Shown here one piece after another: positions 1 through 7,840 of a stretch of 27,231 nt of DNA. The position numbers and the translations under genes are program-made. A model generated the notes under the pieces. That model was not told the DNA's origin and did not search any database. It saw only the letters and a list, made by a program, of their open reading frames with translations. Where the stretch lies: assembly GCA_004213235.1 (NCBI GenBank), contig SHAI01000002.1:1-27231 (forward strand), given 5' to 3'. The first letter of the stretch is position 1; every line of letters begins with the position of its first letter. The stretch is from Parvularculaceae bacterium. Its GTDB lineage: Bacteria; Pseudomonadota; Alphaproteobacteria; Caulobacterales; Parvularculaceae.

Positions 1-1
1 T

Positions 2-1327
2 CGCCAAGCCCGCCTGAACGCCCTCATCGCGGCCCTTGAGGAAAACGAAAAGCGCCTCATCGACGCGATCAATAGCGACTTTGGTGGTCGCTCTGGAACG
101 GAATCCTTACTCGCCGATATCGTTGTATCGATTGCCGCGGTCAAAGATGCACGGCGAAATCTGGGCAAGTGGATGAAAAAACGTTCCGTCCCAACCCCGT
201 TGCACATGCTGCCCGCGTCCAGCGCACTGGAACCGCAGCCACTTGGCGTTATTGGCATTATTTCCCCATGGAATTATCCGGTCCAGCTCGCCATGTCGCC
301 GACCTCCGCAGCCCTGGCAGCGGGAAATCGCGTCATGATCAAACCAAGCGAATTGACCCCCGCCACCAGCGAGGTCATGCGCGAGATGATCTCAAAAACG
401 TTTGACGAAGATCAGGTTGCCGTCATCACCGGGGCGGTTGAGGTTGGCCAGGCCTTTGCCGAAACGCCCTTTGACCACCTGCTCTTTACCGGGTCGACGC
501 CTGTGGGGCGCAAGGTCGCCATGGCCGCGGCACAGCACCTGACGCCCGTCACCCTGGAGCTCGGCGGCAAGAGCCCGGCAATCATCGACCAGAGCGCCGA
601 CATAAACCGCGCCGCGCTCTCTATTGCGCACGGAAAAATGTATAATGCAGGGCAAACCTGTATTGCCCCGGATTACGTTCTGGCACCGCGCGATAAAGTG
701 TCCGACGTCGCCAATGCGATCGCCACATCCGCGCGCACGCTTTTCCCTGAAATTGACACCACGGAGGATTATTCGGCGATCATCTCAGAGCGCCACCTGG
801 CTCGGTTAAACGGCCTCATAGATGACGCCCGCGACGCCGGTGCGGAAATCATAGAGATCGGATCATCCAATGCATTAACGCCAAAGGGGAAACTCCCGCT
901 CACACTGGTCATTAATCCGCCCCAGGAAATTCCACTCATGCAGGAAGAAATCTTTGGACCTGTCCTGCCAATATTGGGGGTTGGCGGACGTGAAGAGGCG
1001 ATTGAATATGTCAATCGCAATGATCGACCATTGGCACTCTACTGGTTCGGCGACGACACAGCGGCTTGTGATGATGTGCTCAGCCGTACTGTCTCCGGCG
1101 GCGTTACCGTGAATGACACACTCTGGCACGTCGCCCAGGAGAATCTGCCATTTGGTGGTGTCGGCCCCAGCGGCATCGGCGCATATCATGGCGCAGCGGG
1201 CTTTGAGACCTTTTCCCACATGAAACCTGTTTTCCGCCAGAGCCGATTTGCCTCTTCCAAGATGCTTTATCCACCCTATACGGATAAAACAGCCAAAATG
1301 ATCGGCCTGTTCCGCAAATTGATCTAA
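2..1327 (+). CDS. Coniferyl-aldehyde-dehydrogenase-type NAD(P)+ aldehyde dehydrogenase, 5' partial
   Basis: The frame is open from base 2, and the residues before the first internal ATG at 173 (RQARLNALIAALEENEKRL..., then ..GTESLLADI..) match the usual N-terminal helix of this family, so the true start lies left of the window. The enzyme oxidises an aldehyde to the carboxylic acid with NAD(P)+ in the cytoplasm. Visible marks are the cofactor/fold segment GIISPWNYPVQL, the general-base segment LELGGKSP and the nucleophile motif GQTC (Cys codon at 659–661), followed by the EEIFGPVLP segment. The pattern fits the CALDH group (coniferyl aldehyde and aliphatic aldehydes) better than betaine-aldehyde or succinate-semialdehyde dehydrogenases, but the substrate is inferred. 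The GMC alcohol dehydrogenase starts 7 bp after the stop, so the two probably form an operon that supplies and removes an aldehyde. Confidence 0.9.
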   Translation, partial: RQARLNALIAALEENEKRLIDAINSDFGGRSGTESLLADIVVSIAAVKDARRNLGKWMKKRSVPTPLHMLPASSALEPQPLGVIGIISPWNYPVQLAMSPTSAALAAGNRVMIKPSELTPATSEVMREMISKTFDEDQVAVITGAVEVGQAFAETPFDHLLFTGSTPVGRKVAMAAAQHLTPVTLELGGKSPAIIDQSADINRAALSIAHGKMYNAGQTCIAPDYVLAPRDKVSDVANAIATSARTLFPEIDTTEDYSAIISERHLARLNGLIDDARDAGAEIIEIGSSNALTPKGKLPLTLVINPPQEIPLMQEEIFGPVLPILGVGGREEAIEYVNRNDRPLALYWFGDDTAACDDVLSRTVSGGVTVNDTLWHVAQENLPFGGVGPSGIGAYHGAAGFETFSHMKPVFRQSRFASSKMLYPPYTDKTAKMIGLFRKLI

Positions 1328-1334
1328 GCAGGCG

Positions 1335-2948
1335 ATGATGAGCGAGAATATTGGCGCATTCGACTATGTGATCATTGGCGGTGGATCAGCCGGATGCGCG
1401 CTGACAGCGCGCCTTTCTGAAGATCCAAATGTCCGGGTCTGCCTACTCGAAGCAGGGCCACCGGACAAACACCCTCTTATTCACGTGCCGATCGGATTTG
1501 CCTTTTGGCCGGAAAATGTCAAACAAAACTGGAGTTTTGACACAACCCCGCAAGCACACCTCAACGGACGACGAGGGTTCCAACCGCGCGGGCGCACCCT
1601 TGGCGGGTCAAGTTCCATCAACGCAATGATCTATATCCGTGGAACACCATCTGATTATGATCAGTGGGCGGCACTTGGGGCAACCGGATGGTCGTGGCGG
1701 GATGTTCTGCCTTATTTTAAGAAAGCGGAAAGCAATGAGCGCGGCGCATCAGATTTTCATGGCGATGCCGGTCCGCTCAGCGTTTCCGATCTCAGATTTA
1801 AAAATCCGCTTAGCGACATATTTTTAGAAGCTGCATCACAATTACAGCTTCCGCACAATGACGACTTCAATGGCACACAACAAGAAGGCGTTGGTTACTA
1901 CCAGGTGACGCAACGAAATGGGCGGCGTTGCTCTTCTGCCGTGGCGTATCTGTCAGACGCACGCACGCGGCCGAATGTGCATATCATTACCGGTGCCCAT
2001 TGCGAAAAAGTGCTGATCGAAGAAGGCCGCGCCAAAGGTGTCGCATTCCATCAAAAATCCAACTTCAGCAAAAAAGCTTTCAATGTTACCGCCACGCGAG
2101 AGGTTATTCTCAGCGCCGGGGCATTTCAGTCACCGCAACTTTTGATGCTGTCGGGCATTGGGCCTGCGGAGACACTGCGGAAGTTTGGCATTGACGTGAT
2201 TGCACAAAGCGCCGGAGTGGGTCAAAATCTTCAGGATCATCTAGATTATGCCCCGCTGTTCCGTTCCAGTTCCAAAGACTCCGTGGGCATCACAACCAAT
2301 TTCATTACCGGTTTTCCCTCCGCTCTTAGACAATTGAAACAGCAGGATAAGGGTGTACTCACCTCAAACCTTGCCGAAGCAGGCGGTTTTTTGAAGACCG
2401 ACCCAACACTTCAGGACCCGGACATTCAGCTGCATTTTGTTCCCGGACTGGTAGATGATCATGGTCGCAAGAAATATCTGGGCGGCGGCCTGTCCTGCCA
2501 TGTTTGCGTTTTGCGGCCCAAAAGTCGCGGCGAGGTAACGCTCTCGTCTGCCGACCCGAATGCGCCGCCACAAATTGACCCCAGATTCTTATCCGACCCT
2601 GATGACCTCGACCGGTTGATGAAAGGGGCAAGGATTGTCTTCCGCATTTTTGATGCGCCCGCCTTCAAGGATATAAAAGGTCGCGCCATTTATGCCCCGA
2701 CGACGGCAAGCGATGAGGAATTACTTGAAGATATTCGCACACGGTCTGATACGATCTATCACCCGGTCGGCACGTGCCGTATGGGGACAGATGATAAGTC
2801 AGTGCTTACACCTGATCTCAAAGTCCGGGGCGTTGAAGGTTTGCGGGTTGCCGATGCGTCGATCATGCCAACGCTGATCGGCGGTAATACCAATGCCCCA
2901 TCGATTATGATTGGCGAGAAAGCGGCGGATATTATCAAATCCGCCTGA
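1335..2948 (+). CDS. GMC-family FAD-dependent oxidoreductase (alcohol/choline dehydrogenase-like)
   Basis: A 537-residue glucose-methanol-choline flavoprotein that oxidises an alcohol to an aldehyde using bound FAD. The N-terminal dinucleotide-binding motif is IIGGGSAG (about residues 13–20), followed by the acidic end of the second strand (LLEAGP). The GMC signature GRTLGGSSSIN lies near residue 90, and the second signature around GAFQSPQLLMLSGIGP near residues 257–272. The C-terminal active-site block contains HPVGTCRMG (catalytic His near residue 476) and GGNTNAPSIMIGEKAAD, with Asn as the second catalytic residue. Length is normal for the family. There are two adjacent ATGs (1335 and 1338) and the choice between them is open. 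The preceding aldehyde dehydrogenase is only 7 bp away. AlkJ-like alcohol dehydrogenase is more likely than true choline dehydrogenase, since no bet genes are nearby. Confidence 0.9.
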   Translation: MMSENIGAFDYVIIGGGSAGCALTARLSEDPNVRVCLLEAGPPDKHPLIHVPIGFAFWPENVKQNWSFDTTPQAHLNGRRGFQPRGRTLGGSSSINAMIYIRGTPSDYDQWAALGATGWSWRDVLPYFKKAESNERGASDFHGDAGPLSVSDLRFKNPLSDIFLEAASQLQLPHNDDFNGTQQEGVGYYQVTQRNGRRCSSAVAYLSDARTRPNVHIITGAHCEKVLIEEGRAKGVAFHQKSNFSKKAFNVTATREVILSAGAFQSPQLLMLSGIGPAETLRKFGIDVIAQSAGVGQNLQDHLDYAPLFRSSSKDSVGITTNFITGFPSALRQLKQQDKGVLTSNLAEAGGFLKTDPTLQDPDIQLHFVPGLVDDHGRKKYLGGGLSCHVCVLRPKSRGEVTLSSADPNAPPQIDPRFLSDPDDLDRLMKGARIVFRIFDAPAFKDIKGRAIYAPTTASDEELLEDIRTRSDTIYHPVGTCRMGTDDKSVLTPDLKVRGVEGLRVADASIMPTLIGGNTNAPSIMIGEKAADIIKSA

Positions 2949-3035
2949 TCGCATTCTTAAAGGCCTTAACATTCGACGGCGCGCGCGCCCGCGCCCGCAA
3001 AAAAACGGGTCGTGAGAATGACAGCCTACAGCTCG

Positions 3036-3467
3036 TCAGCGCGCCTGTTCGGGGGCAATTTTCTCAAAAGACAAGATACGATCAACCAGTTCCGAATCTA
3101 TTGGCGCGGTATCACGGGTGCCGCGGCGAACATAAACATATGTCAAGCGCCCGACATTCAGCAGGTCATCACCGCGGAATATGGCACCTTCAACAGCAAG
3201 CGACTTGTTCCCCAGGCGGACGCAGCGCAGACCAATGTCCAGCTCATCGTCGAAAACGGCAGCCCCCTTAAAGTCGGCTTCGGCCCGCACCGTCAGAAAT
3301 TCCGGCGCTTCATCAAGGCCGTATCCCATGGCCCGTACCCATTCAAAAATACCGATATCGTAGTAGAGAAAATAATTTACATTAAAGACAATGCCTTGCG
3401 CATCGCATTCGTTCCACCGAACCCTTAGCGGGTGAAAAAAGCGAAACAGGTCGCGGGTTTGCTCCAT
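3036..3467 (-). CDS. Hotdog-fold acyl-CoA thioesterase (4HBT/YbgC type)
   Basis: A 143-residue single-domain protein with the 4-hydroxybenzoyl-CoA thioesterase signature near the N terminus: RVRWNECDAQGIVFNVNYF, with Asp22 as the likely catalytic acid. The later segments RAEADFKGAAVFDDELDI and SLAVEGAIFR fit the hotdog strands. It should hydrolyse a cytoplasmic acyl-CoA thioester to the free acid and CoA; the acyl group is not evident. A good ribosome site (GAAAGGAA) lies about 9 bases before the ATG on the minus strand. It is divergent from parE across about 100 bp and convergent with the GMC gene. A Tol-Pal YbgC role is unlikely because no tol genes are near. Confidence 0.85.
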   Translation of the reverse strand: MEQTRDLFRFFHPLRVRWNECDAQGIVFNVNYFLYYDIGIFEWVRAMGYGLDEAPEFLTVRAEADFKGAAVFDDELDIGLRCVRLGNKSLAVEGAIFRGDDLLNVGRLTYVYVRRGTRDTAPIDSELVDRILSFEKIAPEQAR

Positions 3468-3568
3468 CTTGGAAAATTCCTTTCAACAGGCGTTGCGCAC
3501 TGATCTAGCGCGCGCGCAGGAACGGCGCTACACCCCGTTTGTGAATTTAAGCAAAGAGTATTGTTACC

Positions 3569-5557
3569 ATGGCGCGACGCGCGACAGCCAACAAACCTGA
3601 CCTATTCGAAGATGAGTATTCCGCCAAGGACATCGAAGTCCTGGAAGGCCTGGAGCCCGTCCGCAAACGCCCCGGCATGTATATTGGCGGGACGGACGAG
3701 CGCGCCCTGCATCACCTGTTCGCCGAGGTTCTGGACAACTCCATGGACGAGGCAGTTGCTGGCCACGCCACCCGAATCGAAATCGAACTGCATGAAGACG
3801 GCTATCTGACGGTCGGCGATAATGGCCGCGGCATTCCGGTGGACCCTCACCCGAAATTCAAGAAAAAGTCTGCACTCGAAGTGATCATGACCACACTGCA
3901 CGCCGGGGGAAAGTTTGATGGCAAGGCCTATCAGACTTCTGGCGGGTTGCACGGTGTTGGTATCTCCGTGGTGAACGCACTGTCCGATGATCTCATTGTT
4001 GAGGTCTGTCGCGGGCGCACAATGTGGCGCCAGGGTTATTCACGCGGCAAGCCGCGCACGAAGCTGGAAAAAGTTGGGCCCGCACCAAACAAACGCGGCA
4101 CCAGTGTGATGTTCCATCCCGATGCCGACATTTTCGGGAAGAAGCTAGGCTTCAAACCAGCGCGCCTGTTCAAAATGGCGCGGTCGAAGGCATACCTCTT
4201 TGGCGGCGTCGAAATTCGCTGGAAATGCGCCGAAAGCCTGATCAAAGACGACACACCGGCGCAGGCAACTCTCCACTTTGCCCGCGGCCTGACCGATTAT
4301 CTGGCCAGCCTGACCGAAGGCAAAACCCTTGTTGCTGCGGATATGTTTTCCGGCAGGGTAGAGCGCAAAGAAGACGGCGGTCATGGCAATGTTGAATGGG
4401 CCGTTGTCTGGGGCGCTGCAGGGTTCGGTGATGCGGATAGTTTCGTCAACTCCTATTGCAATACAATCCCGACACCGGAAGGCGGCACCCATGAAGCCGG
4501 CTTGCGCGCCGCACTCTCCAAGGGCATTCGTGCGTATGCAGAGCTTGCAGGCAATAAGAAAGCAAATGTCATCACCGCAGAGGATGTGATGAACTCCGCC
4601 GGTGCACTCATGTCAATTTTCGTGCGCAATCCAGAATTTGTTGGCCAGACCAAAGACAAGCTCGCCACGGCAGAAGCATCAAAGCTTGCGGAAAATGCCA
4701 TCCGTCCGGCATTTGATCACTGGCTCGCCTCCAACCCGAAACAGGCTGACGGTCTGGTTGACTGGGTGGTAGAGCGCGCCGAGGAACGCCAGCGCCGCCG
4801 CAAAGAAAAAGATGTTGCGCGCCAGGCGGCAACGCGAAAACTCCGCCTGCCCGGCAAACTTGCCGACTGCTCCCAAAAAGACCGGACGGGTACCGAGATT
4901 TTCCTGGTTGAGGGTGATTCCGCTGGCGGTTCTGCGAAACAGGCCCGGAACCGGGCAACACAGGCGATCCTCCCGCTACGCGGCAAAATCCTGAATGTTG
5001 CCTCCGCGACGCGGGACAAGATTACCGCAAACCAGGAAGTCACGGACATCGCCATGGCCCTTGGCGTTGGTCTTGGCGCACGCTTTAATCTGGAAGATCT
5101 GCGCTATGATAAAATCATTATCATGACCGATGCAGACGTTGATGGCGCGCATATCGCGGCCCTCCTCATCACTTTTTTCCACAAGGAAATGCCGGAATTG
5201 ATCAATGCGGGCCGGCTTTACATGGCACAGCCGCCGCTCTTCCGTATTTCCGCCAGCGGCAAGACTGTTTACGCCATGGACGAGAAAACTCGCGATGAAA
5301 AAATAAAATCCGAGTTCAGATCAAATCAGAAAGTTGACGTGTCGCGCTTTAAGGGCCTTGGCGAAATGAATCCCGGCCAGCTGAAAGAAACGACGATGGA
5401 TCCGGGCTCGCGATCTCTCGCACGGGTTGTCATCGCCGAAGATAAGGCCGAACATGTGGTCTCCCTTGTTGATCGGCTCATGGGCAAAAAAGCCGAAGCG
5501 CGTTTTCAATTCATCCAGGAGAATGCCGAATTCGTTCGGGATGATTTGGATATCTGA
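3569..5557 (+). CDS. parE: DNA topoisomerase IV subunit B
   Basis: A 662-residue type IIA topoisomerase ATPase subunit that works with ParC to decatenate daughter chromosomes. The order is a GHKL ATPase domain with EVLDNSMDEA (Glu53/Asn57 region), DNGRGIP near residues 84–90 and GGLHGVG near 125–131; a transducer domain; then a TOPRIM domain with the metal-binding EGDSAGG (about residue 447) and DADVDGAH (about residue 520); and the C-terminal GLGEMNPGQL segment. It is assigned to ParE rather than GyrB because of RRATANKPDLF at the N terminus, the sequence SALEVIMTTLHAGGKFDGKAYQ without gyrase-type spacing, and the short length without a GyrB-type insert. A ribosome site AAAGAG sits about 9 bases before the ATG. 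It stands alone; parC is not in the window. Confidence 0.95.
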   Translation: MARRATANKPDLFEDEYSAKDIEVLEGLEPVRKRPGMYIGGTDERALHHLFAEVLDNSMDEAVAGHATRIEIELHEDGYLTVGDNGRGIPVDPHPKFKKKSALEVIMTTLHAGGKFDGKAYQTSGGLHGVGISVVNALSDDLIVEVCRGRTMWRQGYSRGKPRTKLEKVGPAPNKRGTSVMFHPDADIFGKKLGFKPARLFKMARSKAYLFGGVEIRWKCAESLIKDDTPAQATLHFARGLTDYLASLTEGKTLVAADMFSGRVERKEDGGHGNVEWAVVWGAAGFGDADSFVNSYCNTIPTPEGGTHEAGLRAALSKGIRAYAELAGNKKANVITAEDVMNSAGALMSIFVRNPEFVGQTKDKLATAEASKLAENAIRPAFDHWLASNPKQADGLVDWVVERAEERQRRRKEKDVARQAATRKLRLPGKLADCSQKDRTGTEIFLVEGDSAGGSAKQARNRATQAILPLRGKILNVASATRDKITANQEVTDIAMALGVGLGARFNLEDLRYDKIIIMTDADVDGAHIAALLITFFHKEMPELINAGRLYMAQPPLFRISASGKTVYAMDEKTRDEKIKSEFRSNQKVDVSRFKGLGEMNPGQLKETTMDPGSRSLARVVIAEDKAEHVVSLVDRLMGKKAEARFQFIQENAEFVRDDLDI

Positions 5558-5658
5558 TCCCGCACGGCGGTCACATGGACCCTTTTGCATAAGCGCCATA
5601 TTCCGTGCCGTGGCTGATTTCTTTCAGAGGGCCAACGCACCTGATTATGGTTTTGGTC

Positions 5659-5688
5659 TTGACTCTGCCATTTACTCTGCAATACAAA
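5659..5688 (+). promoter_or_regulatory. Candidate sigma-70 promoter of the membrane protein/regulator/SMR operon
   Basis: TTGACT at 5659–5664 is followed after 18 bp by TACAAA at 5683–5688, a reasonable housekeeping-type -35/-10 pair about 25 bp before the coding start at 5713. The -10 lies inside the first operator copy described separately, so a protein bound there would block RNA polymerase. This is judged by eye only. Confidence 0.5.
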
Positions 5689-5709
5689 GTTCACTTTGTG
5701 GAGCAGAGT
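5674..5709 (+). promoter_or_regulatory. Duplicated palindromic operator, ACTYTG-N5-CARAGT twice
   Basis: Two 17-bp inverted repeats lie side by side with a 2-bp gap: ACTCTG-N5-CAAAGT (5674–5690) and ACTTTG-N5-CAGAGT (5693–5709). The inner halves form a perfect palindrome CAAAGT-TC-ACTTTG (5685–5698), and the outer parts ACTCTGC and GCAGAGT also pair, so the whole 36 bp is self-complementary apart from short interruptions. It covers the candidate -10 and the ribosome site of the gene at 5713. The position suggests autoregulation by the winged-helix protein encoded second in the operon; that link is inferred. Confidence 0.7.
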
Positions 5710-5712
5710 ATA

Positions 5713-6234
5713 ATGGATCAACGCCAGGCCGCCGACGCCATCAAAAATATCGAGACCACCCAGCAACGCACCCAGACGCTGCGCCATTATCGCGACTATG
5801 GCAGCGTTATCATGGCATGGGGTGTTGCGTGGCTTGTCGGCTTCATGACCCAGCAGTTCGCACCCGACGCAGCATGGCTGGCGTGGGGCGCAGCATGGAT
5901 TGGCGCGCTTGGCTGGACCCTCACCCGTCCGGCGGGCAAGAGCGATCAAAAAGCGTTGGCCACATGGATCATCTGCAATGCCTGCATCACTCTCCTGCTT
6001 GTCCTTATCGAGGCTGATTTCAGAACAATCGCTGCTGTTTTCGCCATCGGCCTGACGGCCGCTTATGCCGTGATGGGTGTTTGGGCAGGTCGACGTTTCC
6101 TCGCCCTGGCGGCACTGGTTTTAGTCTCCCTCCTGATCGGTTGGTGGGTTGTCCCAGACGCGCTATTTTTCGCACTTGCCCTTGGCGGCGGTGCCGGGCT
6201 CGTCCTTGGCGGGCTGTGGCTGCGCCAGCCATGA
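5713..6234 (+). CDS. Small multi-pass membrane protein, partner of a winged-helix regulator
   Basis: A 173-residue protein. It has a soluble N-terminal stretch (MDQRQAADAIKNIETTQQRT) and then about five or six hydrophobic segments, roughly residues 30–48, 51–69, 80–98, 100–120, 123–143 and 145–168. I chose the ATG at 5713 because GGAG (5700–5703) lies 9 bases before it and because a longer reading would run through the operator. Its function is not known to me. Small membrane proteins of this kind, with an N-terminal helix and the ..YGSVIMAWGVAWLVGF.. pattern, often precede a PF13601-type winged-helix gene in proteobacteria. The stop overlaps the start of that regulator (ATGA), so the two are translationally coupled. 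A role in sensing or in inner-membrane transport is possible but unproven. Confidence 0.75.
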   Translation: MDQRQAADAIKNIETTQQRTQTLRHYRDYGSVIMAWGVAWLVGFMTQQFAPDAAWLAWGAAWIGALGWTLTRPAGKSDQKALATWIICNACITLLLVLIEADFRTIAAVFAIGLTAAYAVMGVWAGRRFLALAALVLVSLLIGWWVVPDALFFALALGGGAGLVLGGLWLRQP

Positions 6235-6521
6235 GTGCCAGCAATGACATTATCCACCAGCAACACCGTCTACGGATTATGGCTGCACTGGAAAGTGACC
6301 GAAATCCGCTGGATTTTGCGACGCTGAAATCTGTGAGCGGGACCACCGATGGGAACCTCGGCACACACCTGCAAAAGCTGGAAGGTGCGGGCTATATCGC
6401 AATGACAAAAGAAATGGTGGGCCGACGCGCCCGGACCTGGATCTCAATCACACCAGAGGGCCGGCGCGCATTCCGCGCCCATGTGGCCTTCCTCAACGAC
6501 ATTCTTGGTAATAAGGAGTAA
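6231..6521 (+). CDS. Winged-helix transcriptional regulator (HTH_34/MarR-like)
   Basis: A 96-residue single-domain DNA-binding protein. The pattern HQQHRLRIMAAL..DFATLKSVSGTTDGNLGTHLQKLEGAGYIAMTKEMVGRRARTWISITPEGRRAF is the standard winged helix of the PF13601 group: the recognition helix is DGNLGTHLQKLE, and the wing follows at GRRARTW. The ATG at 6231 overlaps the stop of the membrane-protein gene by ATGA. It is followed 5 bp later by the SMR pump. Such proteins usually repress their own operon, and the duplicated palindrome at 5674–5709 is the obvious candidate site. No ligand-binding domain is present, so any signal must act on this domain directly or through the membrane partner. Confidence 0.88.
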   Translation: MSASNDIIHQQHRLRIMAALESDRNPLDFATLKSVSGTTDGNLGTHLQKLEGAGYIAMTKEMVGRRARTWISITPEGRRAFRAHVAFLNDILGNKE

Positions 6522-6526
6522 GATAA

Positions 6527-6850
6527 ATGAACGCTTGGATTTTTTTGGGCTGCGCAATTTTTCTGGAAGTATGCGGAACATTTTTGCTTAAACTATCGAA
6601 TGGATTCGAGAAATGGCATTGGGGTTCGCTCTCAATTTTATGCTATTGGGCGTGTTTCTGGTTTCTGGCACCCGCAATGAAGTATTTGCCGGTAGGAATG
6701 GTTTATGCCATCTGGGCTGGCATTGGCATCGTCGCCGCAAGCTTTCTGGGGCTCTGGGTATTTGGCGAGCGTCTGAGTTTTCTGCAATACGGCCTGATCG
6801 GAATGATCCTCGTGGGCGCGATTGGTCTGAACCTGACAACTCAGCACTGA
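6527..6850 (+). CDS. SMR-family small multidrug efflux protein (EmrE/QacE-like)
   Basis: A 107-residue protein with four hydrophobic helices, the normal SMR size. It acts as a dimer in the inner membrane and exchanges protons for cationic compounds. The essential residues are in the expected places: Glu14 in FLEVCGTFLLK, and Tyr60/Trp63/Gly67 in MVYAIWAGIGIVA. The last helix carries GLIGMILVGAIGLNL. This matches the drug-exporting EmrE/QacE branch better than the guanidinium exporters of the Gdx (SugE) type, by my reading. An AAGGAG ribosome site is embedded in the end of the regulator gene. As third gene of the operon it is probably induced when the winged-helix repressor leaves the operator upstream. 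Confidence 0.9.
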   Translation: MNAWIFLGCAIFLEVCGTFLLKLSNGFEKWHWGSLSILCYWACFWFLAPAMKYLPVGMVYAIWAGIGIVAASFLGLWVFGERLSFLQYGLIGMILVGAIGLNLTTQH

Positions 6851-6890
6851 TATCCAGCCCAGTGGGCACTTGGTTGACGCAGGATAATAT

Positions 6891-7796
6891 TTGAAGCTGT
6901 CTGATTGCGGGAGACTTGTCACCGTGCGCTTATCCTTGATGATTGTCCTGCTCAGTTTTTGCACCGCAATGGCAAAGACAGGAGATCAGCCTGCTTACAA
7001 AATGCCCCGCAGCGAGGTCATTATAATTGAAGCTGTCGACATGGAACGTGAATACAGCTTTTTCATAAAACTGCCGCCGGGCTATCATTCTGCAAAGAAC
7101 GCCGAGCGCCGCTACCCCGTTATCGTCGTAACGGACAGCGACTATACCTTCCAGACGGTCGCCGGCATTTCCCATATGCCAATGATCGTCGGTGCCTTTG
7201 AGCATTCGATCATTGTTGGCATTTCGTATGCGATTGGCGAGGGGGCGCGTAGAAGTAGATCCCGCGATTTAACCCCTTTTTCGCTTGGACCGAGCGCGCG
7301 CTACCAGCATGGCGGTGCGAAGGCATTTCTTGATTTTCTGACACATGAAGCCATTCCGCAGATCGACAAACAGTATCGAACCGACCGCCAAAAGCGCACC
7401 CTTGTGGGGCAATCATATGGGGGCCTGTTTGGCATTTACGCACTGCTCACGCAGCCGGGGGTGTTCCACAATTATATTCTCTCCAGCCCGTCACTCTGGA
7501 ACGCTGACGGCCAGATCTTCGCGCTGGCGGAGGAACTCCACGGTGAAACGTGCACCGTCTCTGGACGCGCCTATTTTGCAACGGGAGAAACCGAAACACC
7601 GGCGCGACAAGGCGGAAAACACAACCTTGTCACTGACCAGGCGCGATTTGTGGAGCTGCTTACCGCATCTGAATGCAACGACATCGAGATACGTGCCGAG
7701 GTGATCGAGGGCGCAACGCACCCTACGACTTTCCCCATCGCCGCTACGCGCGGCTTAATGTGGCTGCACGAGGGAGCGAACCCCCGCGGTTGGTAA
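6891..7796 (+). CDS. Secreted alpha/beta-hydrolase esterase (esterase D / siderophore-esterase-like)
   Basis: A 301-residue putative esterase of the PF00756 type. An N-terminal signal peptide is visible (RLSLMIVLLSFCTAMA), so it is likely periplasmic. The nucleophile elbow is GQSYGG (Ser near residue 175), preceded by the KRTLVGQ strand. The segment EGATHPTTFPIA probably carries the catalytic His. The opening ..YSFFIKLPPGY..RYPVIVVTDSDYTFQTV.. is typical of the branch that includes the siderophore triester hydrolases IroE and BesA, but no iron genes are nearby and the substrate is unknown. The start is uncertain: TTG 6891 has an AGGA 6 bases before it, while GTG 6924 gives a cleaner signal peptide. 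It ends 44 bp from the convergent lipoprotein gene. Confidence 0.82.
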   Translation: MKLSDCGRLVTVRLSLMIVLLSFCTAMAKTGDQPAYKMPRSEVIIIEAVDMEREYSFFIKLPPGYHSAKNAERRYPVIVVTDSDYTFQTVAGISHMPMIVGAFEHSIIVGISYAIGEGARRSRSRDLTPFSLGPSARYQHGGAKAFLDFLTHEAIPQIDKQYRTDRQKRTLVGQSYGGLFGIYALLTQPGVFHNYILSSPSLWNADGQIFALAEELHGETCTVSGRAYFATGETETPARQGGKHNLVTDQARFVELLTASECNDIEIRAEVIEGATHPTTFPIAATRGLMWLHEGANPRGW

Positions 7797-7840
7797 GTGT
7801 CAAAGCGTCCCCGAACAAAGTAAGTCAGGACGCGTTACGC

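Noticed and set aside
7805..7833. GCGTCC...GGACGC inverted repeat between the convergent esterase and lipoprotein genes
   Set aside because: A 17-base loop and no T-run; not a convincing terminator.
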